The notes beneath the pieces were generated by a model. That model was not told the origin of the DNA. It ran no database searches and was given only the letters and a program-made list of their open reading frames with translations. Below, one piece after another: positions 21,833 through 28,798 of a stretch of 28,893 bases of DNA. Origin of the DNA: CAG-488 sp051881315 (GTDB lineage Bacteria > Bacillota > Clostridia > Oscillospirales > Acutalibacteraceae); the NCBI GenBank assembly GCA_051881315.1, contig JBJEPQ010000053.1, positions 1-28,893 of the forward strand. The letters are read 5' to 3'. Every line of letters starts with the position of its first letter. The stretch's first letter is position 1. The position numbers were made by a program, and so were the translations under genes.

Positions 21833-23125
21833 ATGAAGAGTACAACAAAAAAGATTATATCAACACTTTTGGTTACTGTTATGTTTTTTTATGTTGTAGT
21901 ATTAAATTTTAATGCTTCAAATCACGATACATCTGAAAAATGGGTTTGTGTATCGACAATAAAAACAAATGGTGATACAATACTTCGTCAATACAATGAT
22001 AATGGTGATATAATATTTGACAAGAGAATTGATAAAAACGGAAATGTATATTCATGTGATGAGTATAAATATGATAATAATGGTAATTGTATTCTAATAA
22101 ACAGTTTAAAATATGACGGTAAATATATTGTTTATTCATATGATAACAATCTAAAGACAAAATACGAATCATATTCAAATTATACTCTTCAATCAAGTCT
22201 TTCTTATGAATACTCATCATCAGGACAGTTGATTAAAGTTGTTAGCAATTTTACCAATAAAACGATATATTCATATGATTATTCATCATCAGGAGAACTG
22301 ATAATGGAAACTTTTTATGTAGATGGCAAAGAGTATCGCTACACAACATATTCTTATACTAACGGGTATTTATCTGGTAAGAAAGTTTTTGATTCTAACG
22401 GAAACCAAACTAGTAAATATTCATATGATAAATTTGGAAATGAAACTTATTACTATTGTGATGATGACCAAACAAAAAGAATAACAAGTTACAATGAAAT
22501 AGGAAATATGCAAGAATCACGCTACTATCAATTTGGTGATTTAAAAGAAAAAACCACATACACATTTAGAAGCAATGGATATTGGTATAAAAGTGTAACT
22601 GAAGAGTATTATAGAGGAAAACAAACAACTGAAACATATTATGACTATGATTCAAATTGGAATTTGGTTGAAACCCGAACTTACTCAAACAACACCACTT
22701 TGTATACATATTATAAATATGAAAAATTAGCCAGCGAAGGGATTGTTCATTCTTTCGACAATGATTGTGATACTGAATGCAATGTTTGTGGGCTTATGAG
22801 AACAACTAGTCATAATCTTGGAGAGTGGGAAGTAACTATACCTGCAACAGTTTCAGCAGAGGGCTTAGAAAAACGAATTTGCACAGTATGTAATTTCTTT
22901 GAAACTCGTACTATTCCAAAGATTAAAGGTTCTTTGGGCGATGTGAATTTGGATGAGAAAATCAATTCTTTCGATGCATTACTTGTTCTTCAACACTCTG
23001 TGGACTTAATTGTATTGACTGATGATGCTTGTCTTTTGGCTGATGTTACAAAAGATAATTTAGTGAATTCAAACGATGCACTTAAAATATTAAAATTATC
23101 GGTTGGTCAAATTGAATCTTTTTAG
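21833..23125 (+). CDS. Secreted YD-repeat-like protein with C-terminal type I dockerin
   Basis: 430 residues. A signal peptide (about 1-29) indicates export. Residues about 45-290 are a chain of short Tyr/Asp/Gly/Asn repeats such as YDNNGN, YDYSSSGEL, YTNGYLSGKKVFDSNGN and YDKFGNETYYY, reminiscent of RHS/YD beta-strand repeats. A Cys-rich link (about 309-360) with HSFDNDCDTECNVCG and a TIPATVSAEG repeat is common in surface proteins of ruminococci. The C-terminus (366-430) is a dockerin with two calcium loops starting Asp370 (DVNLDEKINSFDAL) and Asp404 (DVTKDNLVNSNDAL). It may bind a cohesin on a scaffoldin or the cell surface. No catalytic domain is seen. Codons are much more A/T-rich than the neighbours, suggesting transfer. 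Confidence 0.85.
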   Translation: MKSTTKKIISTLLVTVMFFYVVVLNFNASNHDTSEKWVCVSTIKTNGDTILRQYNDNGDIIFDKRIDKNGNVYSCDEYKYDNNGNCILINSLKYDGKYIVYSYDNNLKTKYESYSNYTLQSSLSYEYSSSGQLIKVVSNFTNKTIYSYDYSSSGELIMETFYVDGKEYRYTTYSYTNGYLSGKKVFDSNGNQTSKYSYDKFGNETYYYCDDDQTKRITSYNEIGNMQESRYYQFGDLKEKTTYTFRSNGYWYKSVTEEYYRGKQTTETYYDYDSNWNLVETRTYSNNTTLYTYYKYEKLASEGIVHSFDNDCDTECNVCGLMRTTSHNLGEWEVTIPATVSAEGLEKRICTVCNFFETRTIPKIKGSLGDVNLDEKINSFDALLVLQHSVDLIVLTDDACLLADVTKDNLVNSNDALKILKLSVGQIESF

Positions 23126-23184
23126 CAAAGTGAATGTTTGATTTGAAATAAGCAAAAACAGCAAAAAATGAAATATTTTTGATA

Positions 23185-23249
23185 TATATATCAGCGTTTA
23201 AAGAGCTTCGCTTTGATTGAGCGAGGCTCTTTTTCTGTTTTGAAAACAA
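23185..23249 (+). repeat. Direct repeat, right copy (terminator module)
   Basis: Copy of 21375-21440, with the hairpin exactly 1810 bases further on. Together the copies bracket the dockerin gene. Confidence 0.85.
23201..23236 (+). terminator. Terminator after dockerin gene (duplicate of 21391-21426)
   Basis: Same stem and T run as the left copy. One base in the loop differs (A to G at 23215), and the stem sequence is unchanged. Confidence 0.87.
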
Positions 23250-23323
23250 CTTAAAATTGCCTCGCTATTGAATATACAGTACCTCTATACGGACTGTAAA
23301 ACGGTATTGCTGTTTGATTTTTG

Positions 23324-23352
23324 TTGAAACGTAAAGAAAGTGCTGTTATAAT
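23324..23352 (+). promoter_or_regulatory. Promoter of J-like/HIRAN cassette
   Basis: TTGAAA (23324-23329), 17-base spacer, TATAAT (23347-23352). GAGGTGAT at 23377-23384 is the ribosome site. Confidence 0.8.
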
Positions 23353-23390
23353 AATTATAGCTTGACACTTTAGCGTGAGGTGATAATCTT

Positions 23391-24293
23391 ATGGACGACG
23401 AGGAAATCAGAAAGCGTCTTGCAGGCCGGGCGGCCGAATATTTGATGTTCATTGAAGATGAGGAAAACTCTGATAACGAAACGGAAAAATCTTCATCGGA
23501 AAATGTAATACTGTTTCCGGACTTTGAAAAGCTCAAAAACGAGGTTGAGAAAATGCGGACGGAGCTGTCGATGCTGCTTCTTGAACGTGACGAATTACAG
23601 TTTGTTATCTGCCGCAATATCGAAACAGAATATATGCTCAAGCTCGGCGGTATTGAGTATAAAGCGTATGAGGCTCAGTGTAAGTCGTTGCGCCTGAAGC
23701 GTAAAATTGATTTGATCAGGGCTAAAAAGAACAGGCAGGAAAAGGTCAATCTTTCCGATATTGAGGAAACGCTTAACCGAGAGTTTGAAGATTATCAAAA
23801 GCGGCTCAACGAGCAGATTGACAAGATGAACGAGGCTCTGGAGCGCAGGAAATGCCCGGTCTTGTCAGAGGAGGAAAGCGTTGAGCTGAAAAAGATTTAC
23901 CGCAAAATTGTTAAGGGACTGCACCCGGATCTGAACCCCGATGTTTCTCCGGAGCAGATTCAGCTTTTCAACAATGCTGTCAACGCTTACAAAAACGGAG
24001 ATTTGTACTCGCTGAAAATTATCAACGAGTTGGTTGACGATAATAAGCTTCCCGAGCAGACGAAGGACGCAATGACACAGCTGCTTGAGGAGAAAGAACG
24101 CTTGCAGGGCTTGCTGAAAAATATTAAAGATGATATTGAGAAAATCAAGTCGAGCTATCCGTACAATCTCAAAGCAATCGTTGAAAGCGAAGAAAAAACG
24201 GAACAGCTCAGGCGAGAGCTTGAACACATGCTTGAACAGTATAATGAGCTGATTGAAGCATATAAACGCATTATTGAAGAAATGCTGAGGTGA
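23391..24293 (+). CDS. Coiled-coil protein with internal J-domain-like segment
   Basis: 300 residues, mostly helical and strongly charged. Long coiled-coil stretches lie at about 40-155 and 225-300. Between them (about 164-212) is a J-domain-like helix pair: LKKIYRKIVKGLHPDLNPD carries the HPD tripeptide at 178-180, and QLFNNAVNAYKNGDLYSLKII resembles J-domain helix III. HPD is the tripeptide by which DnaJ proteins stimulate Hsp70, so a DnaK co-chaperone or adaptor role is plausible but unproven. The J-like part is internal, not N-terminal as in DnaJ. GAGGTGAT precedes the ATG. The next gene begins 4 bases after the stop. Confidence 0.75.
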   Translation: MDDEEIRKRLAGRAAEYLMFIEDEENSDNETEKSSSENVILFPDFEKLKNEVEKMRTELSMLLLERDELQFVICRNIETEYMLKLGGIEYKAYEAQCKSLRLKRKIDLIRAKKNRQEKVNLSDIEETLNREFEDYQKRLNEQIDKMNEALERRKCPVLSEEESVELKKIYRKIVKGLHPDLNPDVSPEQIQLFNNAVNAYKNGDLYSLKIINELVDDNKLPEQTKDAMTQLLEEKERLQGLLKNIKDDIEKIKSSYPYNLKAIVESEEKTEQLRRELEHMLEQYNELIEAYKRIIEEMLR

Positions 24294-24297
24294 TAAC

Positions 24298-24696
24298 ATG
24301 GGCGAATTATTGAAATCCGGCGGCGGAGGACTGATGGGACTGCTCCACAGTCAGAACGGTGAGCTTACAATGCCGAAGCCGTTTGAGAGGGAGATTTTTC
24401 TGTTTGACACATACATTGCAGGCTCGTCTTTTGTCGAGGGGATAGAGGAGCTTGAGCAGCACCTGAACGAGGGCGATAAGCTGGACTTTTTCAGAGAGCC
24501 GGACAACAAATACGACAGCAAGGCTATTGTAATAAAGACAGATAACGGTGTAAAAATCGGCTATGTACCGAGGAACGATAATGCGATTTTCTCACGGCTT
24601 ATGGACGCAGGCAAGCTCCTCTTCGGCAGAATCAGCTCAAAAAAAGGCTCCGGCAAATGGATTAAGATAAATATCAAAGTGTATTTGCAGGAGTGA
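24298..24696 (+). CDS. HIRAN-domain protein
   Basis: 132 residues: a Gly-rich head (1-25), then a single HIRAN domain (about 30-130) with FDTYIAGSSFVEGIEEL, LNEGDKLDFFREPDNKYDSKAIVI, KIGYVPRNDNAIFSRLMDAGKLLFGRI. HIRAN domains bind single-stranded 3' DNA ends or damaged DNA in fork-remodelling enzymes; stand-alone bacterial copies are of unknown role. GAGGTGAT (24286-24293), inside the end of the upstream gene, is the ribosome site. Co-transcribed with the J-domain-like gene. Confidence 0.88.
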   Translation: MGELLKSGGGGLMGLLHSQNGELTMPKPFEREIFLFDTYIAGSSFVEGIEELEQHLNEGDKLDFFREPDNKYDSKAIVIKTDNGVKIGYVPRNDNAIFSRLMDAGKLLFGRISSKKGSGKWIKINIKVYLQE

Positions 24697-25058
24697 TTAA
24701 AACATTATTACACCCTCCGGAATATTCCCGGAGTGCTTCGCTTTATAGTTGCATATACGGCTTTTTGAAAGCACCCTGTGTATATTACGGCTCGGCTTAC
24801 AAGGACAATCTGGTTATTGCCGCCCATAATTATACAAAGCACTTCGGACGGCTTAAAAATCTTTTGCCCGGGAACACGGTCATTTTCACCGATGTTGACG
24901 GCAACCGTTTCAGCTGCAATGTTCCGGAAACGCAGATCCTTCAGCCGAATGAGATTAAAGAAATGACGGAGAGCGACGCTGATCTGACCTTGTTTACCTG
25001 CACGGTCGGCGGCAGAACAAGGGTAACCGTCCGCTGTGAAAGGGCAGAGGATAGATAA
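24693..25058 (+). pseudogene. N-terminally truncated sortase
   Basis: The 121-codon frame encodes the C-terminal two thirds of a sortase catalytic domain: LKAPCVYYGSAYKDNLVIAAHNY with catalytic His45, an FGRLKNLLPG block, then LTLFTCTVGGRTRVTVRCER with Cys103 and the probable catalytic Arg110. The signal/anchor helix and first beta strands of a normal sortase (usually over 180 residues) are missing. The only start is a GTG overlapping the HIRAN stop, with GGAG directly against it, and the first 20 codons look non-homologous and include a small hairpin (24715-24733). The catalytic triad is intact, so it is either a recent remnant or a cytoplasmic orphan; remnant is more likely. Confidence 0.65.
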
Positions 25059-25084
25059 TTATAAGCATAATATTAACGGAAAAT

Positions 25085-25120
25085 AAAGAACTTCACCAAA
25101 TAAAACAGGTGAAGCTCTTT
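25085..25120 (-). terminator. Terminator of plsC-like gene
   Basis: A 13-bp stem (25085-25097 with 25108-25120) with one mismatch. The minus strand continues TTATTTTCC. On the plus strand there is no T run beyond the stem. Confidence 0.65.
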
Positions 25121-25151
25121 ACCGGTATTAAGGGGGAGATTAGGGGGTTGT

Positions 25152-25949
25152 TTATTTATCAAGATGATATTTTTCGATTACAGCGGTGTTATCCTTCAGG
25201 CAGTCAACTGAATTAAACTTGTCGTTCATACAGTTGAAAACCTCGGTCTTGAGCGCTTTGATTTGCTCCTTTTCGGAAAGCTCGCTGTCGGGATACACAG
25301 GCTCGAGTATGTGTATTTTTGCAACAGGCTTTTTCTTCAGCATTGATGTTGGCTTGTGGTAGGTTATAACCAGCGGAACAACGGGAACGTCGCTTCTGAC
25401 GGCGTAGTAAAACGCTCCCTTGCGAAAGCCTCGCATGCCGTTGTAATACGGGATCATTACTCCCTCGGGATAGAAATGAACCGCATGACCTTTTTTAAGC
25501 ATGGTGTCAACCGCTTCGGAAAATTTTTGCATCGCTTTAATTCCGCAGGGGATAGGTATTGCGCCGAGGGCTTTAATAATGTGTCGGACAAGAGGTATTT
25601 CAAAGTTTTCTTTGATCGTGGTGAAGACTATATCGCTTCTTTTGAGCGCAACCGATACCATTCCGCAGTCAAGAAAATTGACATGGTTGCAAACCGTAAT
25701 ATATCCTTTGTCCTTTACCTTATCAAGATTTTCTCTGCCCTCGACTTCAAGTCTGAAAACAAGCTTGGTTAAAACGGAAAGAGCGTGTACGGCAAAGGCT
25801 TTAAGACCGTTTGAGAAACGAATAAAGGCTTTGTTTCCGGGAATAAATTCGTAGCTTTCATCAACCTTTATGTCGAAAGGCGTCCACATTTTAACAACGT
25901 GTTCCTCGTCGGGCTTCGTATCGGCATTCAGTTTTACCGTCTGTTCCAT
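25152..25949 (-). CDS. 1-acyl-sn-glycerol-3-phosphate acyltransferase (PlsC family)
   Basis: 265-residue membrane-associated acyltransferase making phosphatidic acid or a related lipid. Motif I NHVNFLD gives the catalytic His89 and Asp94 (H-X4-D); FYPEGVMI (159-166) is motif III; RGFRKGAF and VPVVPLVITYH follow as usual. The start at 25949 has AAAGGAGGT (25957-25965) eight bases upstream. An in-frame ATG at 25994 would overlap the -10 of the promoter and is rejected. It has a slightly long N-terminal region (about 70 residues) before the catalytic domain. Monocistronic. Confidence 0.9.
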   Translation of the reverse strand: MEQTVKLNADTKPDEEHVVKMWTPFDIKVDESYEFIPGNKAFIRFSNGLKAFAVHALSVLTKLVFRLEVEGRENLDKVKDKGYITVCNHVNFLDCGMVSVALKRSDIVFTTIKENFEIPLVRHIIKALGAIPIPCGIKAMQKFSEAVDTMLKKGHAVHFYPEGVMIPYYNGMRGFRKGAFYYAVRSDVPVVPLVITYHKPTSMLKKKPVAKIHILEPVYPDSELSEKEQIKALKTEVFNCMNDKFNSVDCLKDNTAVIEKYHLDK

Positions 25950-25985
25950 CTCGTCAACCTCCTTTGATTTTTCTTTTTCGGTAAT

Positions 25986-26015
25986 ATTATACATAAATAT
26001 CTTTTGTCAAATCAA
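25986..26015 (-). promoter_or_regulatory. Promoter of plsC-like gene
   Basis: Minus-strand TTGATT (26010-26015), 18-base spacer, TATAAT (25986-25991), about 37 bases before the start at 25949. Divergent from the response-regulator promoter. Confidence 0.6.
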
Positions 26016-26052
26016 AGGTGTAAAGGTGGCAATTTTGCGGCAAAATGTTTAC

Positions 26053-26081
26053 TTTACTTTTATATTTTTTTCAGCTATAAT
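26053..26081 (+). promoter_or_regulatory. Promoter of two-component system
   Basis: TTTACT (26053-26058), 17-base spacer, TATAAT (26076-26081). The leader is about 24 bases, ending in AAAGGAAG. Confidence 0.65.
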
Positions 26082-26111
26082 AAATAAAAAACGGCGAAAG
26101 GAAGTAATCCT

Positions 26112-26798
26112 ACGAATAAGACGATATACATTGCAGAAGATGACGCCAACATCAGGGAGCTTGAAAAGGCCTTTCTTGAAAAAAGCGGATTTACGGTGAT
26201 GACCTTTGAGAACGGCGATCTGCTTTATGATAAATTTACCGCCGAGCCTGCGGATCTGATTATTCTTGACATTATGATGCCGGGAACGGACGGACTTTCC
26301 CTGTGTGCCAAGCTCAGAAGTGAAAGCAGCGTACCGATTATAATTGTCTCGGCTAAGGGCTCGGAGATTGAGCGTGTGGCAGGAATTACAATCGGCTGTG
26401 ACGATTATATGGCAAAGCCGTTTTCACCGATTGAGCTTGTCGCAAGGGCGCAGGCGATTTTCAGAAGAATGGATATGATGACGCCGAAAAAAATCGACAG
26501 CGGAACAATAGTTTGCGGAGATTTAAAGATAGACACGGCTCGCCGTGAGGTCAGCAGAGAGGGGAAACCCGTTGAGCTCACGCCGAATGAATATAATCTT
26601 CTGACATATCTTGCAAAAAACAACAGCCGTGCCGTTTCCCGTGACGAGCTGCTCAGGGAGATCTGGGATTTCAATTCTTCCGAGGTCGATACAAGAGCAA
26701 CCGACGACGCAATGAAAAGACTTCGTAAAAAGCTGAATGACTGCAGCTCGTCGGTCAAAATAGAAACCGTGAGAGGTTTCGGATTTAGGATAGGTTAA
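26112..26798 (+). CDS. OmpR/PhoB-family response regulator, apparent ACG start
   Basis: From 26112 the product is 228 residues, normal for this family. A receiver domain (about 2-120) has the acidic pocket AEDDAN (8-13), phosphoacceptor Asp53 in LIILDIMMPGTDG and the KPF switch region. A winged-helix DNA-binding domain (about 130-228) ends TVRGFGFRIG. The codon at the expected start is ACG, not ATG. AAAGGAAG (26097-26104) sits 7 bases before it, and an in-frame stop at 26085 leaves no ATG, GTG or TTG before the GTG at 26196. That GTG would delete the first 28 residues, including the acidic pocket. So either ACG is used, translation is poor, or the base is an error or mutation. It is followed 5 bases later by its kinase. 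Confidence 0.85.
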   Translation, partial: TNKTIYIAEDDANIRELEKAFLEKSGFTVMTFENGDLLYDKFTAEPADLIILDIMMPGTDGLSLCAKLRSESSVPIIIVSAKGSEIERVAGITIGCDDYMAKPFSPIELVARAQAIFRRMDMMTPKKIDSGTIVCGDLKIDTARREVSREGKPVELTPNEYNLLTYLAKNNSRAVSRDELLREIWDFNSSEVDTRATDDAMKRLRKKLNDCSSSVKIETVRGFGFRIG

Positions 26799-26803
26799 CC
26801 GAT

Positions 26804-28276
26804 ATGACAGATGAATTTAAAAAGCCTGCACAGCTCAGAAAGCTTGCACGCAAGGGACACGGAAAGAAAAAGCTGAAAACGGTCAGGCAGAATGTTCTTC
26901 ATCCGATGCTTATAACTGTTTCCGCAATCAGCTTGGTTATCGTTATTTTCTTTAATCTTGTAATGCTCCTTATGCTTTATACAAATATGCTTAGGGAGCT
27001 TAATTCGATTTCTTCCGTTGTTTATCAGCTTACGGAGCTTGACACTGAGTCTCAGGATACTGAATCCGCCGCATTTAAAATATATACTGAGGAGATTGAA
27101 CGCCGCAACGTTTCTTACCGATCCAATATGATCGTTGTGAACAGCACCGGGTCTGTTATACGTTCGGTTGATGACATCAGAAATGAAGAAAAAGAGTTGA
27201 TAAAAGCCTGCCTGAATAACAATCCTGACTATGTTTATGACGAATTTTTGATGTTCAAAACGGACGACGATGTTCTGATTTTTCTGCCTGTTCGTCTTGA
27301 CGATAATTCCGATAACACGGTATATATGTATGCCTCGCTCAAAAGTCTTTTTAACTCCATTATGTGGAGCAACAAAGCCTTGCTGGTGATTGTCGCTCTT
27401 TCCGTTATGGGATTTGTGCTTGCGTCCCATATTATTGCGATGAATATATCTAAGCCGATCAAACAGCTCAGCGATCAGATGGAGGAGATAGGCAGCGGCG
27501 ATTTCACACCCGTCACGGTCAAGGCGACCTCTGCCGAGCTTGATACATTGACTGTCAGCATAAACGAAATGCTGGCAAGACTTAAAGCGTATAACGAAGC
27601 ATATACGATTTCAATTCAAAACCTGTCGCACGATCTCAAAACTCCTCTGATGTCGATCAGGGGATATGCGGAGGCGATTAAATACGGTGTGCTTGACAAC
27701 ACAGAGGATGCGGCAGATGTAATAATCAGGGAGAGCCAGCGCCTGACCGAGGTGGTTGAAAAAATGCTGATTCTTTCCGAGCTTGATGCTCTCAACAGGC
27801 AGATTGATACGGTGCCGATTTTACTTTCTGATTTTCTTCGTGATGAAGCAACCCGAATTGAGGGTTATGCAATGCAAAATCAGGTGACTATAAAGTGCGT
27901 TTTTGAGAATGAGGATATCTCTGTTTCGGCAGACATAGACCTGTTTTACACCATTGTCAGGAATCTTCTTTCCAATGCGATAAGATATGCCGAAAGCACG
28001 GTTGAGGTCTGTGTTTTTGAGACAGATGAGGAAATCTGCGTATGTGTAGCCGACGACGGAAAGGGACTGAGCGAGGACGATAAAAAGTATCTCTTTGTGC
28101 GCTATTATGTCGGAGAAACCGGACATTCGGGACTCGGACTTTCAACAGCCAAGAGTGCGGCGGAATATATGGGCTGTACGCTGACGGGACAAAACCGAAA
28201 CGAGCTGCCCGACGGACATTGCTGTAAGAGTGACAGCGGTGCAGTATTTACTCTGTCATTTCCGAAAAATCAGTAA
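26804..28276 (+). CDS. Sensor histidine kinase, HAMP type
   Basis: 490-residue membrane kinase partner of the response regulator upstream. A basic cytoplasmic head (1-34), first helix (about 36-60), extracytoplasmic sensor of about 125 residues, and second helix (about 190-213) lead into a HAMP domain (about 214-266). The HisKA domain has phosphoacceptor His276 in NLSHDLKTPL. The ATP-binding domain has N-box NLLSNAIRY, DDGKGL and GLGLSTAKSAAE. The sensor domain carries no recognisable ligand-binding motif, so the signal is unknown. GGATAGG is the ribosome site. Neighbouring plsC is divergent, so an envelope or lipid signal is possible but speculative. Confidence 0.94.
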   Translation: MTDEFKKPAQLRKLARKGHGKKKLKTVRQNVLHPMLITVSAISLVIVIFFNLVMLLMLYTNMLRELNSISSVVYQLTELDTESQDTESAAFKIYTEEIERRNVSYRSNMIVVNSTGSVIRSVDDIRNEEKELIKACLNNNPDYVYDEFLMFKTDDDVLIFLPVRLDDNSDNTVYMYASLKSLFNSIMWSNKALLVIVALSVMGFVLASHIIAMNISKPIKQLSDQMEEIGSGDFTPVTVKATSAELDTLTVSINEMLARLKAYNEAYTISIQNLSHDLKTPLMSIRGYAEAIKYGVLDNTEDAADVIIRESQRLTEVVEKMLILSELDALNRQIDTVPILLSDFLRDEATRIEGYAMQNQVTIKCVFENEDISVSADIDLFYTIVRNLLSNAIRYAESTVEVCVFETDEEICVCVADDGKGLSEDDKKYLFVRYYVGETGHSGLGLSTAKSAAEYMGCTLTGQNRNELPDGHCCKSDSGAVFTLSFPKNQ

Positions 28277-28282
28277 TATAAA

Positions 28283-28314
28283 AACAGGGGAACGAAAAAA
28301 ACTGTTCCTCTGTT
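28283..28314 (+). terminator. Terminator of two-component system
   Basis: An 11-bp stem (28283-28293 with 28304-28314) with one G-T pair and a 10-base loop; the following T run is poor. The right arm and its flank, GTTCCTCTGTTGTT, reappear in the hairpin at 28638-28676. Confidence 0.65.
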
Positions 28315-28460
28315 GTTAGTAATTCATTTAATTTCAGACCGGATTTACTATTCAATATTAACTCGGCAAAATAAAACTTATTCACTATTACTTCTTACTT
28401 TTATTTCAAAAATCCTGTCCAAAGTAATAGTGAAAAGTGAAGAGTGAATAGGTAAGAAGT

Positions 28461-28496
28461 AAAAACGACAAGCTTCGTCAGAAGCTTGTCGTTTTT
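28461..28496. terminator. Perfect 16-bp palindromic terminator beside first tRNA fragment
   Basis: Stem 28461-28476 with 28481-28496, 4-base loop GTCA, no mismatch. The A/T ends of the stem give T runs on both strands. On the minus strand it directly follows the CCA end of the tRNA fragment at 28495-28517. Confidence 0.8.
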
Positions 28497-28517
28497 GGTG
28501 GAGACGGTCGGGATCGA
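28495..28517 (-). other. tRNA 3'-end fragment, first copy (old attachment site)
   Basis: 23 bases identical to 28675-28697, i.e. acceptor, CCA and part of the T arm (GGTGGAGACGGTCGGGATCGA on the plus strand without its leading TT). The match stops in the T loop. Confidence 0.75.
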
Positions 28518-28616
28518 GGGGGCAAGCCCCCGCATTTGCTTCGCAAATCCCCGATTATATGTCCCTCGTGCTCCGCCTGCGGCGAACCGCACGAGATGGA
28601 CTGACGGTTCGATCCC
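28518..28616. repeat. Three-hairpin segment between the tRNA fragments
   Basis: Hairpins GGGGGC/GCCCCC (28518-28531), ATTTGC-TTC-GCAAAT (28534-28548) and CTCGTGC/GCACGAG (28565-28571 with 28589-28595). The segment ends in CGGTTCGATCCC (28605-28616), a T-arm-like sequence inverted relative to the tRNA fragments. Confidence 0.6.
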
Positions 28617-28637
28617 TTGTTTAATTCATAAAATAAA

Positions 28638-28676
28638 AACAACAGAGAAACGAATTTTCTTCGTTCCTCTGTTGTT
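28638..28676 (-). terminator. tRNA terminator beside second tRNA fragment
   Basis: A 17-bp stem (28638-28654 with 28660-28676) with one mismatch and 5-base loop. The minus strand continues TTTTTATTTTATG. It begins at the CCA end of the tRNA fragment, as expected for a tRNA gene terminator. Confidence 0.8.
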
Positions 28677-28723
28677 GGTGGAGACGGTCGGGATCGAACC
28701 GATGACCTCTTGAATGCCATTCA
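28676..28723 (-). other. 3' half of tRNA-Ala(GGC): attachment site of integrated element
   Basis: Read on the minus strand it runs from the anticodon loop ATGGCAT (anticodon GGC, 28714-28720) through the 3' anticodon strand TCAAG, variable loop, T arm with GGTTCGATCCC, acceptor strand and CCA (28676-28678). The 5' anticodon strand is broken (TGTGA instead of CTTGA) and no D arm or 5' acceptor follows, so this is not a functional tRNA. Together with the adjoining integrase it is best read as an att junction. Confidence 0.82.
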
Positions 28724-28798
28724 CAGTTCAATATGCCCGAAAACGTTGATATCACGTCGTTTGCGGTCGTTTTGACTGACACGCTGACTGACATATAA

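Larger units (their letters stand above)
28277..28798. other. Gene-free junction region with hairpins and tRNA 3' fragments
   Basis: About 520 bases without a supportable gene. It holds the kinase terminator (28283-28314), a perfect 13-bp inverted repeat TTCACTATTACTT/AAGTAATAGTGAA (28381-28393 with 28422-28434), two tRNA-Ala 3' fragments each with a terminator, a three-hairpin segment (28518-28595), and element DNA between the second fragment and the integrase stop. Confidence 0.7.

Noticed and set aside
25950..25994. Longer N-terminus for the plsC-like gene from ATG 25994
   Set aside because: This ATG overlaps the TATAAT of the promoter and has no ribosome site, whereas 25949 has AAAGGAGGT.
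26196..26201. GTG at 26196 as start of the response regulator
   Set aside because: It removes 28 residues including the essential acidic pocket, and no ribosome site precedes it; homology continues upstream in frame to 26112.
28401..28720. Short open frames on both strands around the tRNA fragments
   Set aside because: They are produced by the duplicated tRNA end and hairpins; repeated peptides such as VETVGIE are translations of the tRNA 3' end.
28676..28740. A complete tRNA-Ala gene
   Set aside because: The 5' anticodon strand does not pair and there is no D arm or 5' acceptor, so only the 3' half is present.
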